Below, one piece after another: positions 35,127 to 43,751 of a stretch of 64,000 nt of DNA (positions are counted from its first letter, which is position 1; every line of letters begins with the position of its first letter). Under the pieces are notes generated by a model, which saw only the letters and a list, made by a program, of their open reading frames with translations, was not told where the DNA came from and searched no databases. Origin of the DNA: Gellertiella hungarica (lineage in GTDB: Bacteria > Pseudomonadota > Alphaproteobacteria > Rhizobiales > Rhizobiaceae); the NCBI RefSeq assembly GCF_014197145.1, contig NZ_JACIEZ010000005.1, forward strand, positions 124,001 through 188,000, written 5' to 3'. Made by a program: the position numbers and the translations under genes.

Positions 35127-36122
35127 TCAGCGGATTGGCGTGAAATGGGGAATGTTGAAGCGGGTATAGACGCCGAAATCGTTGAGGATCTCGTCGCGCG
35201 GCACGGGCAGCGCACCGGCGCCGGCAAGCTCCAGGGCCTGATCGACCAGAAGCGCGGGATCGGAGGCGATCACGTAATCGATGGCACCGTCCCGCAGCAG
35301 TGGCGTCGTCACGGCATTTGCCTCATGGGCGACCACGAGGATCTCGCGCCCCGCCTCGCGCACCGCCTCGCAGAGACCGGCATTGCCGCCGCCGACATTA
35401 TAGATGGCGGTCAGCGCGGGCTGCTCCTTGAGCAGGCGCAGCACGGCTGCGCGTGTCAGCTCGGCGCTGTCCTCGCCCTGGGCCTCGCCCGCAAGGGACA
35501 GCCGGGGAAAATGGGCGCGAAGACCGGTGCGGAAGCCGATTTCCCGATCCTCGTGGCAGCGGAATGCCAGGTCGCCGAGGACCACGCCGACCGCTGCGGA
35601 CCGGTCCCCGAGCATGCGCCCGATGAGAAAGGCCGCCGTCTGCCCGGCAGCCCGGTTGTCGATGCCGAGAAAGACGTCGCGGGCATTCGCCGCGAGATCC
35701 GACACCACCGCGATGATGCGCTTGCCGCGCCCGCGTGCCTCTTCCAGCCGGGCGGCCAGCCGGTCCGTATTCTTGGCTGCGACGATCAGAGGGCGCGCTG
35801 CATCCTCGCAAAGACTGGAAACGACATCGAGAATCTCGGCCTCCTCCGCCTGATAGAGATCGTGGAAGGCGCCCGATGGCTGACGCCTCTCCCAGGCGGC
35901 CCGCATCTGGCCGGTCATCCCGCGCCCGAGGCGCAGAACGATATCCGCTGAAGGGCCTGCGGCGGACGGGCTCGATGCGGGCGCGCTGAGCATCCGCATG
36001 GCATGCTCGACCGCATCGCGCGTGCGCTGGTGCACCTTGCCGCGTCCGTTCAGGACCCGGTCCACGGTGGCCCGCGAAAGGCCGGTCTCCCGCATGATGT
36101 CGGCGATGCTGACGCGCTTCAA
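35127..36122 (-). CDS. LacI-family transcriptional regulator
   Basis: A 331-residue repressor with the canonical LacI helix-turn-helix at the N-terminus (VSIADIMRETGLSRATVDRVLNGRG) and a periplasmic-binding-protein-like effector domain (about 60-330). Translation starts at a TTG (rev-comp of 36120-36122) with GGGAGG 8 nt upstream. It lies next to a Rieske gene and not far from a CUT2 sugar importer whose leader carries a dyad, so it may control that importer. The effector is likely a sugar or cyclitol. Confidence 0.87.
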   Translation of the reverse strand: MKRVSIADIMRETGLSRATVDRVLNGRGKVHQRTRDAVEHAMRMLSAPASSPSAAGPSADIVLRLGRGMTGQMRAAWERRQPSGAFHDLYQAEEAEILDVVSSLCEDAARPLIVAAKNTDRLAARLEEARGRGKRIIAVVSDLAANARDVFLGIDNRAAGQTAAFLIGRMLGDRSAAVGVVLGDLAFRCHEDREIGFRTGLRAHFPRLSLAGEAQGEDSAELTRAAVLRLLKEQPALTAIYNVGGGNAGLCEAVREAGREILVVAHEANAVTTPLLRDGAIDYVIASDPALLVDQALELAGAGALPVPRDEILNDFGVYTRFNIPHFTPIR

Positions 36123-36458
36123 GGCGATCCTCCCGAATCCGTCACGAGTGGTTTTGCCTCATCTAGCCCCGGAAAAGCCGCCTCCACAAGGAAGAAATGC
36201 CTCAAACTGCATCAGGAGCGGAAAGATTGCGGCCGCTGGCCCTGCTCTGCCAGGACGGGCAGCGCTGCGGAGCGGATGCCCCGGAGAACACCGTACCGCT
36301 GGCGGGAGATGATCCCGATCCGCACCGCCTGCACCGCCTGCGCCGCCTGCATCGCCCGCGCCTCGGCAGTCGAGATGCACCTGCGCGCCCTTGCGCCGGC
36401 CATTGGCTCGCATGGTTTCGCGGACCTCGCGTCTGTTCGCGCCAGCCCGCCGCCACCG
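36123..36458. other. Intergenic region between lacI and the Rieske gene
   Basis: A 336-nt spacer on a same-strand pair. Near 36322-36357 it has four imperfect 9-nt tandem units (GCACCGCCT). I see no convincing coding frame; the open frame there lacks a ribosome-binding site and has biased composition. Confidence 0.4.
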
Positions 36459-36773
36459 TCAGCCGACGAGGATTTCGACGGCACCGTCCGCGAGGCGAGC
36501 CGGGTAGGTGTTCAGATCCCGGCAGGCGGGAAGCCGCATGGCCGAGCCGGTGCGATAATCGAAGATGCCGCCATGCTTCGGGCATTCGATCTCGTAATCC
36601 ATGACCAGACCGTCCGCGAGGTGGATCGCCTCGTGGGTGCACAGTCCGTCCGTGCAGAAATAGTCGTCTTCCGGCGAGCGATAGACCGCATAGGTCCGGC
36701 CCGCATGATCGAAGCGGATCACGCCCTCCTGCTCGATCCCGTCAGCGCCACACACCCTTACCCACTCTGCCAT
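36459..36773 (-). CDS. Rieske-type [2Fe-2S] ferredoxin, MocE-like
   Basis: A 104-residue soluble Rieske protein. Cys45-Thr-His47 and Cys64-Pro-Lys-His67 form the CXH...CX2H cluster ligands, and it has the GVIRFDHAGRTYAVYRS strand pattern. Such small ferredoxins pass electrons to oxygenases. The closest remembered relative is MocE of rhizopine degradation in Sinorhizobium, an inference from general pattern only. The start MAEWVRV was chosen because the longer reading adds residues absent from the family. It is transcribed with, or just upstream of, a LacI gene. A candidate ferredoxin reductase lies at 51318. Confidence 0.85.
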   Translation of the reverse strand: MAEWVRVCGADGIEQEGVIRFDHAGRTYAVYRSPEDDYFCTDGLCTHEAIHLADGLVMDYEIECPKHGGIFDYRTGSAMRLPACRDLNTYPARLADGAVEILVG

Positions 36774-36863
36774 GCCACGTCCTCCGCCAAGCAAGCGCCC
36801 GATGCGCCGCGAGGACAGAATGACAATCTTGCGTCCATAGTGCAATCAATTTGTCTCTTTATA

Positions 36864-36878
36864 CCTCACGAAATGAGG
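36864..36878. promoter_or_regulatory. Dyad upstream of the Rieske gene
   Basis: A 5-5-5 inverted repeat (CCTCA, CGAAA, TGAGG) lies about 90 nt upstream of the Rieske start and between it and the terminator of the sugar importer. It could be an operator. Confidence 0.35.
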
Positions 36879-36915
36879 CATATGTACACTTGCCGGAGGC
36901 GCATGCGGCAACACG

Positions 36916-36957
36916 AAAAGGCCCATGCGGCGCATCTTGCGATGCACCCCATGGGCC
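36916..36957 (-). terminator. Terminator of the sugar importer operon
   Basis: An 8-bp perfect stem GGCCCATG/CATGGGCC with an inner GCATC/GATGC stem is followed on the minus strand by TTTTCGTG. It lies about 95 nt after the binding-protein stop. Confidence 0.75.
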
Positions 36958-37051
36958 CTGAACGGCATGCCGTCCGATCCATGACCGCGGCCGGTCGCCC
37001 CGTCCCGCCCTGGGAGGTTTCGGGAGGGAGCGCCGGTACGCGGTTCAGGAA

Positions 37052-37987
37052 TCAATCATAAAGAACGGCCGCGACCTTCGGGTCGTTCATGTTGGTCTTG
37101 TCGTACCAGTAGTAGCCGGTGTCGATGATCTTCTCCAGCTTCTCGCCCTTCACGGCCTTGGCCAGCGAGTTCACCACGCACTGGCCGATGCCGACCGGGT
37201 TCTGGGTGATCGAGCCATAGAGGGTGCCGTCCATGATGGCATCCTTCTGGGTCTTGCCGGAATCGTAACCGATGCCGACGATCTTCGCGCCGGTTTCCTT
37301 GATCGCCACGGAGAGACCGATGGCGGCGCCTTCGTTGGAGGCGAAGATGCCCTTGATATCGGGATGGGCCTGGAGCATCGCCTTGATGTCGTCGGCAGCC
37401 TTCAGCGCGTCATTGGCGTACTGGACTTCGACCACTTCGATCTTCGGATACTTTTCCTTGATCCGGTTCAGGAAGCCGTCGCGGCGGCCGATGCCGGTGG
37501 CGGAGGTCTGGTCGTGGATTTCCGCGGCAATCTTGCCTTCCCCGCCGATGGCTTCTGCCATCTTGTCGGCAGCGGCACCGGCAGCGTTGACGTTGTCGGT
37601 GGTGCAGGTGGTGAGCGGCAGGTCGCTGTCCACGCCGCTATCGAAGGCGACGATCGGAATGCCTGCATCCGCAGCCTTCTGGAGCGCGGGCACCTGTGCC
37701 TGGCTGTCGAGTGCGGCAAAGCCGAGGCCCTGCGGCTTCTTCGCGATGGCGGCGTTGAGGATGTCGGTCTGCTTGTCGATCTGGGCTTCCGTCTCGGGGC
37801 CTTCGAAGGTGATCGTCACGCCGTTGTCCTTGGCAGCCTGCTCGGCGCCGGCCTTCACGGCCTGCCAGAACTGGTGGCTGAAGCCCTTGGCGATGATCGG
37901 GAAATAGACCTCCTCGGCCTTTGCCGCGGTCGAGAACATGGTGGCTGCGCTCAGCGCAAACACGGTTGCAGTCAGTATCTTCTTCAT
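37052..37987 (-). CDS. Sugar ABC transporter substrate-binding protein (CUT2 type)
   Basis: A 311-residue periplasmic protein with a signal peptide of about 24 residues (cut near AKA-EEV) and a Peripla_BP_4 fold: FPIIAKGFSHQFWQAVKAGAEQAAKDNGV opens the mature form and FDSGVDSD and ASNEGAAIG line the ligand cleft. This fold binds pentoses, hexoses or cyclitols. It is the third gene after the ATPase and permease, with 83 nt before it, so it is likely expressed in excess. Confidence 0.92.
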   Translation of the reverse strand: MKKILTATVFALSAATMFSTAAKAEEVYFPIIAKGFSHQFWQAVKAGAEQAAKDNGVTITFEGPETEAQIDKQTDILNAAIAKKPQGLGFAALDSQAQVPALQKAADAGIPIVAFDSGVDSDLPLTTCTTDNVNAAGAAADKMAEAIGGEGKIAAEIHDQTSATGIGRRDGFLNRIKEKYPKIEVVEVQYANDALKAADDIKAMLQAHPDIKGIFASNEGAAIGLSVAIKETGAKIVGIGYDSGKTQKDAIMDGTLYGSITQNPVGIGQCVVNSLAKAVKGEKLEKIIDTGYYWYDKTNMNDPKVAAVLYD

Positions 37988-38070
37988 TGTCTCACTCCCA
38001 TTGTTTGGTTTGTGCCATCGCGCGATGGCGTTCCTCTCTCATGAAACAGTCAGGCGGCCTCCCGTCCGCC

Positions 38071-39075
38071 TCAGGCTCTCCTTCGCAAGATGATGTCGAC
38101 GAAAACCGCGACCATGATGATGACGCCGGTCACCACGATCTTCCATTCCTCCTGCACGCCCATGCTGCGCAGGCCGTTGGTCAGAACGCTCATGATGAAG
38201 GCGCCGATGATGGTGCCGAGGATCGTGCCCCGGCCTCCGGAAAGGGATGTGCCGCCGATGACCACCGCCGCGATGGCGTCGAGCTCGTAGCCGAGGCCGA
38301 GTGCGGGCTGCGCCGAATTGAGGCGCGAGGAGATCAGGAGGCCTGCAACGCCGCAGATGGCGCCGCTCAGGGCATAGGTGAGGATCTTCCAAAAATCGAC
38401 GTTGACACCGGAAAGGCGCGCCGCCTCCTCGTTGCTGCCGAGGGCGAAGATGTAGCGGCCGAAGAGCGAGCGGTTCAGCACGATCGACGCCGCGATCGCC
38501 ACGCCGAACATGATGAAGACGCCGTTCGGCACCTCGAAGCCGGGGATCAGCGAGGAGATGGAGCTTTCCGGCGACAGGTACTTGTAGTTCGGCGTGGAGT
38601 TGAAATAGATCGGCTTGGCGCCCGAGAAGACCAGCGCCAGGCCGCGCGAGATCTGCATCATGCCGAGCGTTGCGATGAAGGGCGGGATCTTCAGCTTGGC
38701 GATGGCCGAGCCCGAGATCAGGCCCATGACGCCACCGGAGGCAAGAGCCGCGGCAATGCCGACAGGAAGCGGCATGCCGAGATTGGTCAGCACCAGCCCG
38801 GCCATGACCGCCGTCAGCGTCATCATGGTGCCGACGGCAAGGTCTATGCCGCCGGAGATGATCACGAAGGTCACCGCCACGCCCAGAACCCCGTTCACGG
38901 CCGTGGCCTGCATGATGTTGACCATGTTGTTCCAGGCGGCGAAATTCTCCGTGAAGATGCTGAAGAAGGCGAGAAGCGCGATCAGCACCACGAAGGCGAC
39001 GCCCTTCTGCAAGGCGGCCGTGGAGAAGAGACTGGATTTCTTGGCGCCGGCCTGTTCGAGGGTGATGTCGGTCAT
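38071..39075 (-). CDS. Sugar ABC transporter permease (CUT2 type)
   Basis: A 334-residue permease with about ten membrane helices of the RbsC/BPD_transp_2 type. The GGIDLAVGTMMTLTAVMAG segment and the TSLSGGRGTILGTIIGA loop near the C-terminus, which contacts the ATPase, are diagnostic. It lies between ATPase and binding protein in a three-gene importer. Confidence 0.94.
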   Translation of the reverse strand: MTDITLEQAGAKKSSLFSTAALQKGVAFVVLIALLAFFSIFTENFAAWNNMVNIMQATAVNGVLGVAVTFVIISGGIDLAVGTMMTLTAVMAGLVLTNLGMPLPVGIAAALASGGVMGLISGSAIAKLKIPPFIATLGMMQISRGLALVFSGAKPIYFNSTPNYKYLSPESSISSLIPGFEVPNGVFIMFGVAIAASIVLNRSLFGRYIFALGSNEEAARLSGVNVDFWKILTYALSGAICGVAGLLISSRLNSAQPALGLGYELDAIAAVVIGGTSLSGGRGTILGTIIGAFIMSVLTNGLRSMGVQEEWKIVVTGVIIMVAVFVDIILRRRA

Positions 39076-39086
39076 GGAAACGTTCC

Positions 39087-40661
39087 TTATTCCGCGGCGA
39101 TGGACGGGCGCAGGGTGGCAAGGTGCATGATGGATTCCTGGGTCGCCTCCCGGCCGTCCAGTTCACCGGTGATACGCCCCTCGCACATCACGAGGATGCG
39201 GTGGGAAAGCCGCAGCACTTCCGGCAGCTCCGAGGAAATCACGATGATCGACTTGCCCTGCGCCGCAAGCCCCTGGAGCAGCTTGTAGATTTCCGCCTTG
39301 GCGCCGATGTCTATGCCCCGGGTCGGCTCGTCGAAGATGAGGATGTCGCAGTCGCGCAGCAGCCACTTGGCGATGACCACCTTCTGCTGGTTGCCGCCCG
39401 AAAGCAGGCGCGTCTCCTGGAAGACGGAGGGTGTCTTCACCTTCAGGCGCGCCACGTAATCCTTCGACGCCTCGCGCAGCCGCGCATCGTCCATGAACAC
39501 GCGGCCCTTGGTGAAGCGCCGCCACGAGGCCATGGTGATGTTGTCGGAGACGGACATGCCCGTCACCAGGCCGAAATGCTTGCGATCCTCGCTGAGATAG
39601 GCAAGCCCGAGCGCCACCGCATCCTTGGGGCTGGAAATCGCCTGCCTGCGGCCATGGATGGTGATCTCGCCGCTATCGATCGGGTCGGCGCCGAAGATCG
39701 CCCGGGCCACTTCCGTGCGCCCCGCGCCCATCAGGCCGGCAAAGCCGAGGATTTCGCCCCTGCGCAGGGAGAAGCTGACATTGCGGATCACCTGGCCGCG
39801 GTTCAGCCCCTCGACGCGCAGCACCTCCTCTTCGGCGCCCCGGCCTTCGGCGCGGGTGGAATCGGCGAGTTCGCGGCCCACCATCAGCGAGATGATCGTG
39901 GCCATGTCTGTCGTCGCGGCCGGCAGCGTGTCGATATACTGCCCGTCGCGCATGACCGTCACGCGATCGGCGATCCGCTTCACCTCGTCCATCTTGTGGG
40001 TGATGTAGACGATGCCCACCCCCTGGCGCTTCAGATCCTCGATGATCGCGAAGAGATGCTCCACCTCCGTCTCGTTCAGCGCCGAGGTGGGTTCGTCCAT
40101 GATGAGGACGCGGGAATTGAAGGAGAGTGCCTTGGCGATTTCCACCAGCTGCTGCCGGGCAACGGTGAGCGTGCCGACCTCCACGTCCGGATCGATGTCC
40201 ACCTTCATCCGGCGGAAAAGCGCGTCCGCATCGGCCCGCATCTGCTGTTCGTCCACAAAGAGCCCGAAGCCCTTGCGCGGCTCGCGCCCGATGAAGATGT
40301 TCTGCGCTGCCGTCAGGTGGTTCATCAGGAACAGCTCCTGATGAATGATGCCGATGCCGAGGGCCTGCGCCGCCCGGGGATCGGGGACGCTCACCGGTTC
40401 GCCGGAAACGCGCATCTCGCCGGAATCCGGCTGGTAGACGCCCGTGATGATCTTCATGAGGGTGGATTTGCCGGCGCCGTTCTCCCCCATCAGGGCATGC
40501 ACCTCGCCGGCCCTGAGGTCGAAGCGGACGCCGCGAAGCGCCTTCACGCCCGGGAAGGACTTCTCCACGTCGCTCAATGACAGCAAAGGCTGGCCTGCAG
40601 CCCCCTGCTCCCGATCTGCGGCACCGCCGGGTGCCTCCTCCCTGTCATTCGAGACGGACAT
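39087..40661 (-). CDS. Sugar ABC transporter ATPase with two nucleotide-binding domains (CUT2 type)
   Basis: A 524-residue protein with two ABC domains in one chain, as in RbsA/MglA. The first has Walker [10 protein letters not shown] (59-67). The second has the degenerate [10 protein letters not shown] and a good LSGGNQQKV, as normal in this family. The start was set at MSVSND because GGGGG lies 5 nt upstream; upstream residues are Arg/Gly-rich and non-family. It follows the promoter and dyad at 40877-40926. Confidence 0.94.
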   Translation of the reverse strand: MSVSNDREEAPGGAADREQGAAGQPLLSLSDVEKSFPGVKALRGVRFDLRAGEVHALMGENGAGKSTLMKIITGVYQPDSGEMRVSGEPVSVPDPRAAQALGIGIIHQELFLMNHLTAAQNIFIGREPRKGFGLFVDEQQMRADADALFRRMKVDIDPDVEVGTLTVARQQLVEIAKALSFNSRVLIMDEPTSALNETEVEHLFAIIEDLKRQGVGIVYITHKMDEVKRIADRVTVMRDGQYIDTLPAATTDMATIISLMVGRELADSTRAEGRGAEEEVLRVEGLNRGQVIRNVSFSLRRGEILGFAGLMGAGRTEVARAIFGADPIDSGEITIHGRRQAISSPKDAVALGLAYLSEDRKHFGLVTGMSVSDNITMASWRRFTKGRVFMDDARLREASKDYVARLKVKTPSVFQETRLLSGGNQQKVVIAKWLLRDCDILIFDEPTRGIDIGAKAEIYKLLQGLAAQGKSIIVISSELPEVLRLSHRILVMCEGRITGELDGREATQESIMHLATLRPSIAAE

Positions 40662-40876
40662 CTGTCCCCCAATCGTTTCCAGCAGGCTTTCTGCCTGCCT
40701 CCCGCAGCACCCTCGACGGGAACCGCGGCCTCCTCTCCCCGCCGGGCCGCGCCGAAGTCGCGCATTCCGGCCTTTCAAAAGCCCTGCGCCTGGCCTCCCA
40801 GCCGGCGGCGCCAAGGGTTGATGGCAGCTCTCGTGCGCCGGGAACTATCCCCGACCAAGACTGCGTATCTCGACCA

Positions 40877-40926
40877 AAAATGATACATTTTGAGACATTT
40901 ATGGCCGTAAATTTTGCATTAGCCAA
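40877..40926 (-). promoter_or_regulatory. Promoter and operator-like dyad of the sugar importer operon
   Basis: On the minus strand TTGGCT (40926-40921), a 17-nt spacer and CATAAA (40903-40898) form a sigma70-like promoter. Just downstream, at about +1 to +15, a perfect 6-3-6 dyad AAAATG/CATTTT (40877-40891) could hold a repressor. It lies in the 288-nt gap between the FAH-family gene and the ATPase gene. Confidence 0.55.
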
Positions 40927-40949
40927 GTTACATTCGACATCACTATGCG

Positions 40950-42122
40950 TCAAGTGCCCGTGGCGCTTTTGCCCAGCAGGCCTCTGGCCGCAAGATTTTC
41001 CATGAGCGCCCGCAGGCCGAACTGCCACTCGGGGCAGCGATCCGTGCGGTCGACCCAGTTGACGAGACGGCCGAGCTCCGGCGCCGAAATTTCCACCCGG
41101 TCCCCGACCTCGTGGGTGAAGCCCTGGCCCGGGGCGCGGCGATCCTTCACCGGCGCAAACATGGTGCCGAGGAACAGCACGACCCCGTCGGGATACTGGT
41201 GGTTGCGGTTGATCAGCTGGCGGGCGAGATCGGCCGGCGTGCGGCTGATGGCCTGCATCTGGCTTTCGCCCGCCATTTCGAATCCGTCCTCGCCCGTGAC
41301 CTTCAGCGAAATGGTCAGGCGGCCCGCATCCGCAAGCGTGAAGCCCTCGTCGAACAGGCGGATGAAGGGCCCGAGCGCGCAGGAAGCGTTGTTGTCCTTC
41401 GCCTTGCCGAGAAGCAGGGCCGAGCGCCCTTCCACGTCGCGCAGGTTCACGTCGTTGCCGAGCGTCACGCCGAGGATCGTGCCGTCGGAGCGGATGGCGA
41501 GCACCACTTCCGGCTCCGGGTTGTTCCATTGCGAGATCGGATGGATGCCCACCCGCGCGCCGCAGCCGACGGCGGCCATGGGCGGAGCCTTGGTGAAGAT
41601 TTCCGCATCCGGGCCGATGCCGACCTCGAGATATTGCGACCAGAGGCCCATCTCCTGAAGCAGGGCCTTGACCTTGGCAGCCTCGTCGGAGCCCGCCTTC
41701 ACGCCACGCAGGTTGTCGCCGAGCACCGGGGCAAGACGCGCGCGGATCTCGGCCGCCCGGGCATAATCGCCCCGGGCCTGCTCCTCGATCACCCGTTCCA
41801 GCATGCTGCCCGCAAAGGTGACGCCTGCGGCCTTGACCGGCTGGAGATCCACCGGCGCCAGAAGCGCGCCCTCGCTTCCGTCGAGAAAGCCCTCCAGCGG
41901 CCCGAGCGAGGGATGGTCGCCCGCCAGCGTCTCCTGGAGGTCCGTGCGCTCGAGGAGATCGGAAAGGGTGGCGGCAAGGCCCGAGAGGTCCAGGACCTCG
42001 CCCCCGCGCAGGATGACCGGGCAGGGTCCGCCCGCATGCTTCGACCAGACCCGCCCGACGAGCAGGGCAGTGTCGGCATCTTGGGGCAGAATATCGGCGG
42101 CGTTCAGTGTCTGCATCGTCAT
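40950..42122 (-). CDS. FAH-family dehydratase, XylX-like
   Basis: A 390-residue fumarylacetoacetate-hydrolase-fold protein. The metal-ligand segment PEPEVVL (about 203-209) and NNPEP and ALGNDVNLRD motifs, and the full-length pattern with GQGFTHEVGDRVEIS, closely match Caulobacter XylX, the 2-keto-3-deoxy-xylonate dehydratase of oxidative pentose breakdown. Similar enzymes act on 2-keto-3-deoxy-arabinonate or -fuconate. The exact substrate here is uncertain. It follows the UxaA-family gene by only 4 nt, so the two probably act in sequence. Confidence 0.83.
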   Translation of the reverse strand: MTMQTLNAADILPQDADTALLVGRVWSKHAGGPCPVILRGGEVLDLSGLAATLSDLLERTDLQETLAGDHPSLGPLEGFLDGSEGALLAPVDLQPVKAAGVTFAGSMLERVIEEQARGDYARAAEIRARLAPVLGDNLRGVKAGSDEAAKVKALLQEMGLWSQYLEVGIGPDAEIFTKAPPMAAVGCGARVGIHPISQWNNPEPEVVLAIRSDGTILGVTLGNDVNLRDVEGRSALLLGKAKDNNASCALGPFIRLFDEGFTLADAGRLTISLKVTGEDGFEMAGESQMQAISRTPADLARQLINRNHQYPDGVVLFLGTMFAPVKDRRAPGQGFTHEVGDRVEISAPELGRLVNWVDRTDRCPEWQFGLRALMENLAARGLLGKSATGT

Positions 42123-42126
42123 CGCC

Positions 42127-43653
42127 TCACATCACCGCGCCGATCTGCCATGGCACGAATTCCGCCGCGCCGAAGCCCAGTTCCTCGCTCTTGCTCTGCT
42201 CGCCCGAGGCAATCCGGATCATCAGCTCGAAAAGCTCGCGCCCCTTCTCCTCGATGGACACGCCATGGGTGACGATGTCCCCGCAGTTCAGGTCCATGTC
42301 GTCGCGGATGCGCTCGTACATTTCCGAATTGGTGGCGATCTTGATGCAGGGCACCGGCTTGTAGCCGGACACCGAGCCGCGCCCCGTGGTGAAGACGATG
42401 AGATTGGCGCCGGAGGCGACCTGCCCGGTCACCGAGCAGGGGTCGAAGCCGGGGCTGTCCATGAAGACGAAGCCCTTCTTGTCGATCGGCTCTCCGAACT
42501 TGTAGACATCGCGCAGCGGTGCCGTTCCGCCCTTGGCCACCGCACCGAGGGACTTCTCGAGAATGGTGGTCAGCCCGCCGCGCTTGTTGCCGGGGGACGG
42601 GTTGTTGTCCATCTCGCCGCCGTTGCGGGCGGTATAATCCTCCCACCAGCGAATGCGCTCGATCAGCTTCTCGCCCACCTCCACCGTCTCCGCCCTGCGG
42701 GTGAGCAGGTGCTCCGCGCCGTAGATTTCCGAGGTTTCGGAGAGAATGGTCGTGCCGCCGTGGCGCACCAGCAGGTCGGAGGCATGCCCAAGCGCCGGGT
42801 TGGCGGTGATGCCGGAATAGCCATCCGAACCGCCGCACTGCATGCCGACGGTGATTTCGGAGACGGGCTGCGGTGTGCGCACCGCCTGGTTTGCGAATTC
42901 GGCCACGCCCCGCAGCGCCTCGAGCCCGCGCTCGATGGTCTTGCGGGTGCCGCCCTCCTGCTGGATCGTCATGTAGCGCAGCATGCCGTCGGCCCGGATC
43001 TTCCGCCCGCCGACGAGATCGGGGATCTGCATCACCTCGCATCCGAGACCGAGCAGCAGCACACCGCCGAAATTCGGATTGCGTGCATAGCCGGAGAGCG
43101 TGCGGAATAGCGTCGTGTAATTCTCGCTTCCCGCCCCCGACATGCCGCAGCCGCTCGAATGCATGATCGGCACGATGCCGTCGATGTTGGGGTAGTCATC
43201 GAGGAAGCCGGACTTCTCCGCCGCCTCGGCAATGAATTTTGCGACCGAACCCGAACAGTTCACCGTGGTGAGGATGCCGATATAGTTGCGGGTGCCGACC
43301 TTTCCGTCCGCCCGGCGGTAGCCCATGAAGGTGCGGCTCTCGGTGACCGGCGGCAGCGCGATGCTCTGGCTTGCGAAGGCATAATCCTGCGTGTGCTCGC
43401 CCATGCCGAGATTGTGCACGTGCACATGCTCGCCGGCAGCGATGTCTGCCTTCGCCTGCCCGATGATCTGCCCGTAGCGATAGACGTTGCTGCCCGCCGG
43501 AATGGCACGCACCGCGATCTTGTGGCCGCGCGGCACGGCCTGCTTCAGCGGGCCCTCGAGCCCCTCCACGACCGCGCCGGCCGCCAGATCCTTGAGCGCT
43601 ATCACGACATTGTCGCTCGGTTGAAGCTTGATGGTCGAGTGAGAGGCATTCAT
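42127..43653 (-). CDS. UxaA-family (altronate/galactarate-type) dehydratase
   Basis: A 508-residue hydro-lyase of the UxaA/GarD family, which removes water from sugar acids. An N-terminal SAF-like domain (about 1-90; VVIALKDLAAGAVVEG) precedes the main domain with YRRADGKVGTRNYIGILTTVNCSG, HSSGCG and VGMQCGGSDGYSGITANPALG, the Cys/His sites that hold the Fe or Mg centre. The start MNASHST was chosen because the frame upstream is open but non-family. It is the first gene of the minus-strand set, divergent from gntR. Confidence 0.9.
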   Translation of the reverse strand: MNASHSTIKLQPSDNVVIALKDLAAGAVVEGLEGPLKQAVPRGHKIAVRAIPAGSNVYRYGQIIGQAKADIAAGEHVHVHNLGMGEHTQDYAFASQSIALPPVTESRTFMGYRRADGKVGTRNYIGILTTVNCSGSVAKFIAEAAEKSGFLDDYPNIDGIVPIMHSSGCGMSGAGSENYTTLFRTLSGYARNPNFGGVLLLGLGCEVMQIPDLVGGRKIRADGMLRYMTIQQEGGTRKTIERGLEALRGVAEFANQAVRTPQPVSEITVGMQCGGSDGYSGITANPALGHASDLLVRHGGTTILSETSEIYGAEHLLTRRAETVEVGEKLIERIRWWEDYTARNGGEMDNNPSPGNKRGGLTTILEKSLGAVAKGGTAPLRDVYKFGEPIDKKGFVFMDSPGFDPCSVTGQVASGANLIVFTTGRGSVSGYKPVPCIKIATNSEMYERIRDDMDLNCGDIVTHGVSIEEKGRELFELMIRIASGEQSKSEELGFGAAEFVPWQIGAVM

Positions 43654-43701
43654 GGCGTTGATCCGGTGGAGCCCGATCGGGCATATGCCATTCCGTTTAG
43701 C

Positions 43702-43735
43702 TTGACTGGAAAAATGTGTCAACTAACATGTTAGT
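43702..43735. promoter_or_regulatory. gntR promoter with a perfect 14-bp palindromic operator
   Basis: On the plus strand TTGACT (43702-43707) is followed after 17 nt by TAACAT (43725-43730). The palindrome ACTAACATGTTAGT (43722-43735) overlaps this -10 box. A regulator bound there would block the gntR promoter; it also lies within reach of the divergent uxaA-type promoter. This is the expected architecture of an autorepressing GntR. Confidence 0.65.
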
Positions 43736-43751
43736 ATGCAATGGAGGCCCC

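Noticed and set aside
36159-36413. An 84-codon minus-strand frame between lacI and the Rieske gene
   Set aside because: It is made mostly of the 9-nt tandem units (Gly/Ala-rich) and lacks a ribosome-binding site.
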